Part shown: piece by piece, positions 5,801 to 8,698 of the stretch
Numbering within the stretch: position 1 is the first letter of the stretch
How the letters are laid out: each line of letters opens with the position of its first letter
Assembly: GCA_913773825.1 (NCBI GenBank)
Contig: CAJYHH010000495.1
Coordinates: 1-8,698 of the forward strand
DNA: 8,698 nucleotides
From: Candidatus Sericytochromatia bacterium
Lineage (GTDB): Bacteria > Cyanobacteriota > Sericytochromatia > UBA7694
Direction: 5' to 3'
Notes under the pieces: model-generated
Database searches by the model: none
What the model saw: only the letters and a program-made list of their open reading frames with translations
What the model was told of the DNA's origin: nothing
Position numbers and translations under genes: made by a program

Positions 5801-6184
5801 ATGAAGTTAAATTTAAAGCCAAACCCAACACTTAAACAGATGATTGCGCTAAGCGCTTTTTTGCCGCTTGTTTTGTTTTCTAGCTGCGCTACTCCCGCAG
5901 CTCCAACTAATCCAACCGGAGATGGCAATAGCAGTGATGGTAACGTCACTATTGAAGGCAAAGTTTATAGCGAAGCCCAGATTCGCAGCTCTGTTCAATG
6001 TTTTAAAAGCAGCGCAAATTCTGCTGCGCGCATGATGGGCTCACAGTTTGAAACGACCCTCAATGCTGCTGTGACCCTTAAAGGTCAGGGGCAAAATGTT
6101 CAGTATGAGCAGGGTTTATCTGGATTAGTGCAGGCGATGTTAGTGATGGATCGCAGCAATGCAGATGTAAGCTGTATTAATTAA
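5801..6184 (+). CDS. Small predicted lipoprotein of unknown function
   Basis: The 127-aa protein starts with a basic, then hydrophobic signal segment (about 12-28) ending in LFSSC. C29 fits a signal-peptidase II lipidation site, with Phe at -3 slightly off consensus. A Pro/Thr/Asn/Gly-rich linker (30-48) would space the domain from the membrane. The remaining domain (49-127) is small and hydrophilic and holds two more cysteines, C67 and C125, which could form a disulfide outside the cytoplasm. I do not recognise the domain. AGGAG (5789-5793) lies 7 bases before the ATG. The gene is divergent from clpP, stands alone, and is followed by a repeat-rich 3' region and a strong terminator. Confidence 0.8.
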   Translation: MKLNLKPNPTLKQMIALSAFLPLVLFSSCATPAAPTNPTGDGNSSDGNVTIEGKVYSEAQIRSSVQCFKSSANSAARMMGSQFETTLNAAVTLKGQGQNVQYEQGLSGLVQAMLVMDRSNADVSCIN

Positions 6185-6202
6185 AACTAAGTCAAACTGA
6201 TG

Positions 6203-6254
6203 CTCACAGAAGCGCAATAGAAGCGCAACAGAAGCGGATCAAGGTCCCTGTGAG
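6203..6254 (+). repeat. Three 11-bp tandem repeats inside an inverted repeat
   Basis: AGAAGCGCAAT (6208-6218), AGAAGCGCAAC (6219-6229) and the degenerate AGAAGCGGATC (6230-6240) are head-to-tail. They are bracketed by CTCACAG (6203-6209) and its exact reverse complement CTGTGAG (6248-6254). GATCAAGGTC at 6237-6246 recurs exactly at 6315-6324 inside the terminator. The block lies in the 3' untranslated region of the lipoprotein gene. The 11-bp period places each unit on about the same face of the helix. Confidence 0.7.
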
Positions 6255-6303
6255 ATTGCACAATTGAAGCTTTAATTCAAAAAAACTAAACTGATTTAGA
6301 TCT

Positions 6304-6335
6304 ATGCCGGGCCTGATCAAGGTCTGGTATTTTTT
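6304..6335 (+). terminator. Intrinsic terminator after the lipoprotein gene
   Basis: An 11-bp stem (6304-6314 with 6320-6330, four G-U pairs in RNA) closes on the loop GATCA and is followed by an unbroken run of Ts to 6335. It ends lipoprotein transcription about 120 bases after the stop and insulates the tetR promoter that starts 30 bp later. Confidence 0.8.
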
Positions 6336-6365
6336 ATGCGCGATCAAAAACTAGACGATTATTTG

Positions 6366-6394
6366 TTGACAAAACGAAAATCGTTTACTAATCT
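6366..6394 (+). promoter_or_regulatory. tetR promoter with embedded operator palindrome
   Basis: TTGACA (6366-6371) is a perfect -35. TAATCT (6389-6394), 17 bp on, keeps the key T1, A2 and T6 of the -10. The spacer holds the perfect inverted repeat AAACGA-AAA-TCGTTT (6372-6386), so a bound dimer would block RNA polymerase. This layout is typical of TetR-family autorepression and probably controls the following VOC gene as well. Confidence 0.75.
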
Positions 6395-6443
6395 TATTTT
6401 TGTTTAGTGCTTCTGTTTTACAGTTTACAGAAGTAACTGCCTC

Positions 6444-6448
6444 AGGAG
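6444..6448 (+). promoter_or_regulatory. Ribosome binding site fixing the tetR start
   Basis: AGGAG ends 5 bases before the ATG at 6454. The frame stays open upstream to a TTG at 6400, but that codon falls about where transcription should begin, so the ATG is the real start. Confidence 0.8.
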
Positions 6449-6453
6449 CCCGT

Positions 6454-7116
6454 ATGAATTTAGATGATCTGACCATTGATTCAAAGCGCAATAGCCGTCG
6501 TGAGCTTAAGCGCAATCAATTATTGGATACCGCACAGGCTTTGTTTGTTCAGCACGGCATTCGTAAAGTCTCAGTTGAAGAGATCTGCCGCAAGGCAGGT
6601 ATCAGTAAAGCCACTTTTTATAAATTTTTTGACAATCGCAATCAATTAGCGCTTTCAGTCTTAAATCGTATGACCGAAGTCATCAATTTTCGCTTTGAGG
6701 CCATTGTTGAAAGTAAACGCCCCTTTACTGAGCAATTGGCGATGGTGATGGAGCTTGATCGCAGTTCGGCCCAGGAAATGGGTCCTGCTTTGCTGGAAGA
6801 CATCATGGCCTTAGATCAGACTGAGCTTCAAAACTGGATGCTGGATCAAGAAGAAAAATCCAAAGCGTTGATTATGCGCTTTTTTGAGCGTGGACAAGCA
6901 TCTGGTGTTCTCAACCGCTGTTTTACCCCTGAATTTTTTCTGTATTTGTTTGAAGTCGGACGTGAAATGTTTCAGGATCCGCGCTTTAAAGTGGCCTGTC
7001 CAGATGTAATGACAAGAGGGGCATGGCTTTATGATTTTTTACTTTATGGGCTGATGGCTCCACCGCCTGACCTCAGTTCTGCACATTTTGCGATTTCAAA
7101 AACTCTTAAGGAGTGA
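6454..7116 (+). CDS. TetR-family transcriptional regulator
   Basis: This 220-aa cytoplasmic DNA-binding protein, probably a repressor, works as a dimer. The N-terminal domain (about 18-65) shows the family helix-turn-helix: TAQALFVQHGIRKVSVEEIC leads into a recognition helix around GISKATFYKFF (49-59). The C-terminal ligand and dimer domain (about 75-215) is helical and variable, so the inducer cannot be predicted. It has Cys45, Cys156 and Cys182. The ATG was chosen over an upstream TTG because of the AGGAG at 6444-6448 and the promoter position. A perfect palindrome within its own promoter suggests autoregulation. The VOC-fold gene starts 9 bp after its stop and is probably co-transcribed, making its product or substrate a candidate link to the signal. 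A near-identical palindrome at 991-1005 may be a second target. Confidence 0.9.
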   Translation: MNLDDLTIDSKRNSRRELKRNQLLDTAQALFVQHGIRKVSVEEICRKAGISKATFYKFFDNRNQLALSVLNRMTEVINFRFEAIVESKRPFTEQLAMVMELDRSSAQEMGPALLEDIMALDQTELQNWMLDQEEKSKALIMRFFERGQASGVLNRCFTPEFFLYLFEVGREMFQDPRFKVACPDVMTRGAWLYDFLLYGLMAPPPDLSSAHFAISKTLKE

Positions 7117-7125
7117 GCCCTCTTT

Positions 7126-7857
7126 ATGCTGCTATTTGCCAATCTGCTAAGCTCTGTTTTACCGTCTGAACCTCTTTGTCAGAGTCCTGGCTGGCGTGAG
7201 CTTGTGTTGACTTTACCTGAGCCTCAAAAGCTTGCTGCTGCTTATTCAGCGCTTTTGGGTTTGGATTACATTCAGGAAAACAGCGAGTGGCTGGTCTGGA
7301 ATCCGGGACGTCCGGCTCATCGTCTTCGTTTACGTCAGGGGCAAGCAGAATCTTCTTTAGAATGGGCCTTGCCTTTAAATCTTGAGTCTTTACTGCCAGA
7401 GCCCTGGGGCATCAGTGAGTCAGCTTATGGGATCCGCTGTCGTTATGGGCAAGGACCCTGGCTTCAACCTGAAGATCAGCTGCCCTTTGCCTGTTTTTTG
7501 CGGGTCTGGAGTCCAGAGCTGACAGCCAGCACCAGATTTTATCGCCAGTTAGGCTGGATGGTAGATGAGAGTCAGCCGGGGCGATTGCTGCTGCATCCCC
7601 TAACGGGAAAATCAGGTGGGATAGAATTGCTTCAAACACCTGATTTAAAGAATGTGCAGCTTAAAGATAGTTGTGCTTTAGACCCATTTGCTAGTGAACC
7701 TGAGCTCTGGTTTCCAGTCTGGCAGCTAAAGCGTTTTATGCGTCTGAGTGAATGTCAGGGTCAGGCTGAATCACTTCAAGGGCCTTTAGGTGAACGTCTA
7801 AGCTGGCGCGTTAATAGCCCTGAAGGCCTAACGCTTGTTTTTTACGAAGATCTCTAA
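7126..7857 (+). CDS. VOC/glyoxalase-superfamily protein with two modules
   Basis: The 243-aa soluble protein appears to contain two beta-alpha-beta3 modules of the vicinal oxygen chelate fold, about 22-75 and 121-242. Each starts with a beta strand and a helix ending in a Tyr-rich turn (AYSALLGLDYIQ at 39-50; RFYRQLGWMVDE at 137-148). The last strand, SPEGLTLVFYE (231-241), matches the usual DPdGnxxxxxE ending. The His/Glu metal ligands of glyoxalase I and dioxygenases are not evident on the first strands, so it may bind a ligand (as in bleomycin-type sequestration) rather than catalyse, or use another site. AAGGAG (7108-7113), overlapping the tetR end, is 12 bases before the ATG. It is probably in one operon with tetR. 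Its stop overlaps the stop of the convergent glycosyltransferase by 4 bp. Confidence 0.68.
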   Translation: MLLFANLLSSVLPSEPLCQSPGWRELVLTLPEPQKLAAAYSALLGLDYIQENSEWLVWNPGRPAHRLRLRQGQAESSLEWALPLNLESLLPEPWGISESAYGIRCRYGQGPWLQPEDQLPFACFLRVWSPELTASTRFYRQLGWMVDESQPGRLLLHPLTGKSGGIELLQTPDLKNVQLKDSCALDPFASEPELWFPVWQLKRFMRLSECQGQAESLQGPLGERLSWRVNSPEGLTLVFYEDL

Positions 7858-8698
7858 GAGCGGATGGCACTAAGCCGTTGGCGAACATGGCGGGCAAGCG
7901 CTGTTGGGGTGCAGTTTGCTTGGTAATGCTGCTGGCTTCGACTTTGGATTTCTAACATTTTTTCAGGCTGAGACAGCAGCTTCAGCACGGTGTCGCTCAG
8001 GCCGCCCCAATCAGAAGGCATTTCGATGCGGGGCAGACCTTGCAAATACCAGAACGGCGGCAGTTCATGAGTAATCAGCAGACAACCTGCTCGCATGGCT
8101 TCAAATAAACGGAGTGTGATCGGTGAAATACCAGGCGGAATCAGGCAGATTTTGCTGTTCATGAGGGTCTGTGAATACTGAGCGGGGCTTAAACCGCTTC
8201 TAAATCGGGGTGTTAGCTGAATCTGGGCCTGGAGCTCAAGATAAGGCTGTAAATCATAAAGTAACTGAATTGCCTGCATAATAAAGGCGCTGCGCTGCGG
8301 CAGGACCTGGCCGCTAAAAAAGACATCAAGGGGTCGTTCAGATAAAGGTATCCAGGGAACTTCAGGGACATCTCCGTTACAGCCCAGTGGAATTAAATTT
8401 ACGTTTTCAGGCGCTGGCCAGATGTTTAAATCAGGTGTAAAAACCTGACCGACTTCTGGATAAAACTGAGGCAAGGTGCCGTCTTCATTCGACATATAAA
8501 ACAAGACTGTGTTTTGATCAAGCTTACTTTGAATCTGTTCGGATTGATGCTGACGACTAAAGATCAGCCAGCGATAGTCTTGAAAGTGTTCCCAGGTGCT
8601 GAGTTGGCGAAAAACCGCTGCTAATAGGGGAAGTTCAATAAAATAGTCATGCATATGAACTTCAACGCCAGCTAAATTTTTCAGAAATGCTAATTCGG
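7854..8698 (-). CDS. Glycosyltransferase, GT-B/exostosin-like (5' end outside window)
   Basis: The frame stays open from its TAG to the right edge, so the first ATG inside the window (8654) is probably internal. The residues before it (ELAFLKNLAGVEVHMHDY) read like a coding strand-helix unit. At least 281 aa are visible, all or most of the C-terminal Rossmann half of a GT-B enzyme. Counting from the internal Met, DVFFSGQVLPQR (110-121) is the start of the nucleotide-sugar domain. The segment LRLFEAMRAGCLLITHE (181-197) carries the conserved Glu of the GT-B/exostosin donor-binding motif. It is expected to transfer a sugar to a polysaccharide, lipid or protein, but donor and acceptor cannot be read. 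No membrane segment is seen. It meets the VOC gene tail to tail with a 4-bp overlap. Confidence 0.75.
   Translation of the reverse strand, partial: ELAFLKNLAGVEVHMHDYFIELPLLAAVFRQLSTWEHFQDYRWLIFSRQHQSEQIQSKLDQNTVLFYMSNEDGTLPQFYPEVGQVFTPDLNIWPAPENVNLIPLGCNGDVPEVPWIPLSERPLDVFFSGQVLPQRSAFIMQAIQLLYDLQPYLELQAQIQLTPRFRSGLSPAQYSQTLMNSKICLIPPGISPITLRLFEAMRAGCLLITHELPPFWYLQGLPRIEMPSDWGGLSDTVLKLLSQPEKMLEIQSRSQQHYQANCTPTALARHVRQRLSAIRS

Noticed and set aside
6249..6262. TGTGAGATTGCACA as a Crp binding site
   Set aside because: TGTG and CACA are 6 bp apart rather than the 8 bp of the canonical site, and it lies in a 3' untranslated region before a terminator.
6400..6453. TTG start extending the TetR protein by 18 residues
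   Set aside because: The codon coincides with the predicted transcript start and has no ribosome site, while ATG 6454 has AGGAG at 5 bases.
1..8698. CRISPR array, tRNA/rRNA, insertion sequence or prophage signs
   Set aside because: None of the expected repeat-spacer pattern, cloverleaf, terminal repeats, transposase or phage genes was seen on either strand.

Overview
This is an 8.7 kb stretch of bacterial chromosome with moderate GC, AGGAG-type ribosome sites and sigma70-like promoters. It carries ten complete genes and one gene cut by the right edge. Nothing in it looks like phage, plasmid, transposon, CRISPR or RNA-gene sequence. The lineage cannot be fixed from the sequence. A Crp-type regulator next to a class III cyclase, a lipobox lipoprotein and GC-poor spacers fit a Gram-negative or cyanobacteria-related group, but that is only an impression.

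Left part (1-1000): a glycine-zipper membrane protein of unknown function (110-538, +) follows an 11-bp perfect inverted repeat. It converges on an unknown 123-aa protein (605-976, -). The two share a bidirectional terminator (556-586).

Central part (1023-3977, all - strand): three regulators in a row. In transcription order they are an FHA-domain adenylate cyclase with all catalytic residues, an OmpR/PhoB response regulator with no kinase in the window, and a Crp-family cAMP receptor. The obvious reading is a local cAMP circuit: the cyclase makes cAMP in response to a phosphoprotein signal read by its FHA domain, and Crp carries it to DNA. The response-regulator leader holds five G-rich heptads that spell a canonical G-quadruplex on the template strand.

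Next (4145-5517, -): clpP, the serine protease subunit of Clp, followed by a nucleotidyltransferase that starts on clpP's own stop codon (GTGA overlap). clpP has an extended -10 promoter. The 283-bp spacer to the divergent lipoprotein gene (5801-6184, +) holds both promoters. Downstream of the lipoprotein gene lie three 11-bp tandem repeats inside a long inverted repeat, then a strong terminator.

Right part (6366-8698): a TetR regulator with a consensus promoter whose spacer is a perfect operator-like palindrome, strongly suggesting autoregulation. It is followed 9 bp later by a two-module VOC/glyoxalase-fold protein in the same operon. A near copy of that operator (14 of 15 bases) occurs at 991-1005, just upstream of the unknown 123-aa gene, and hints at a second target. 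The last gene (7854 to beyond 8698, -) is the C-terminal part of a GT-B/exostosin-like glycosyltransferase. It overlaps the VOC gene tail to tail by 4 bp.
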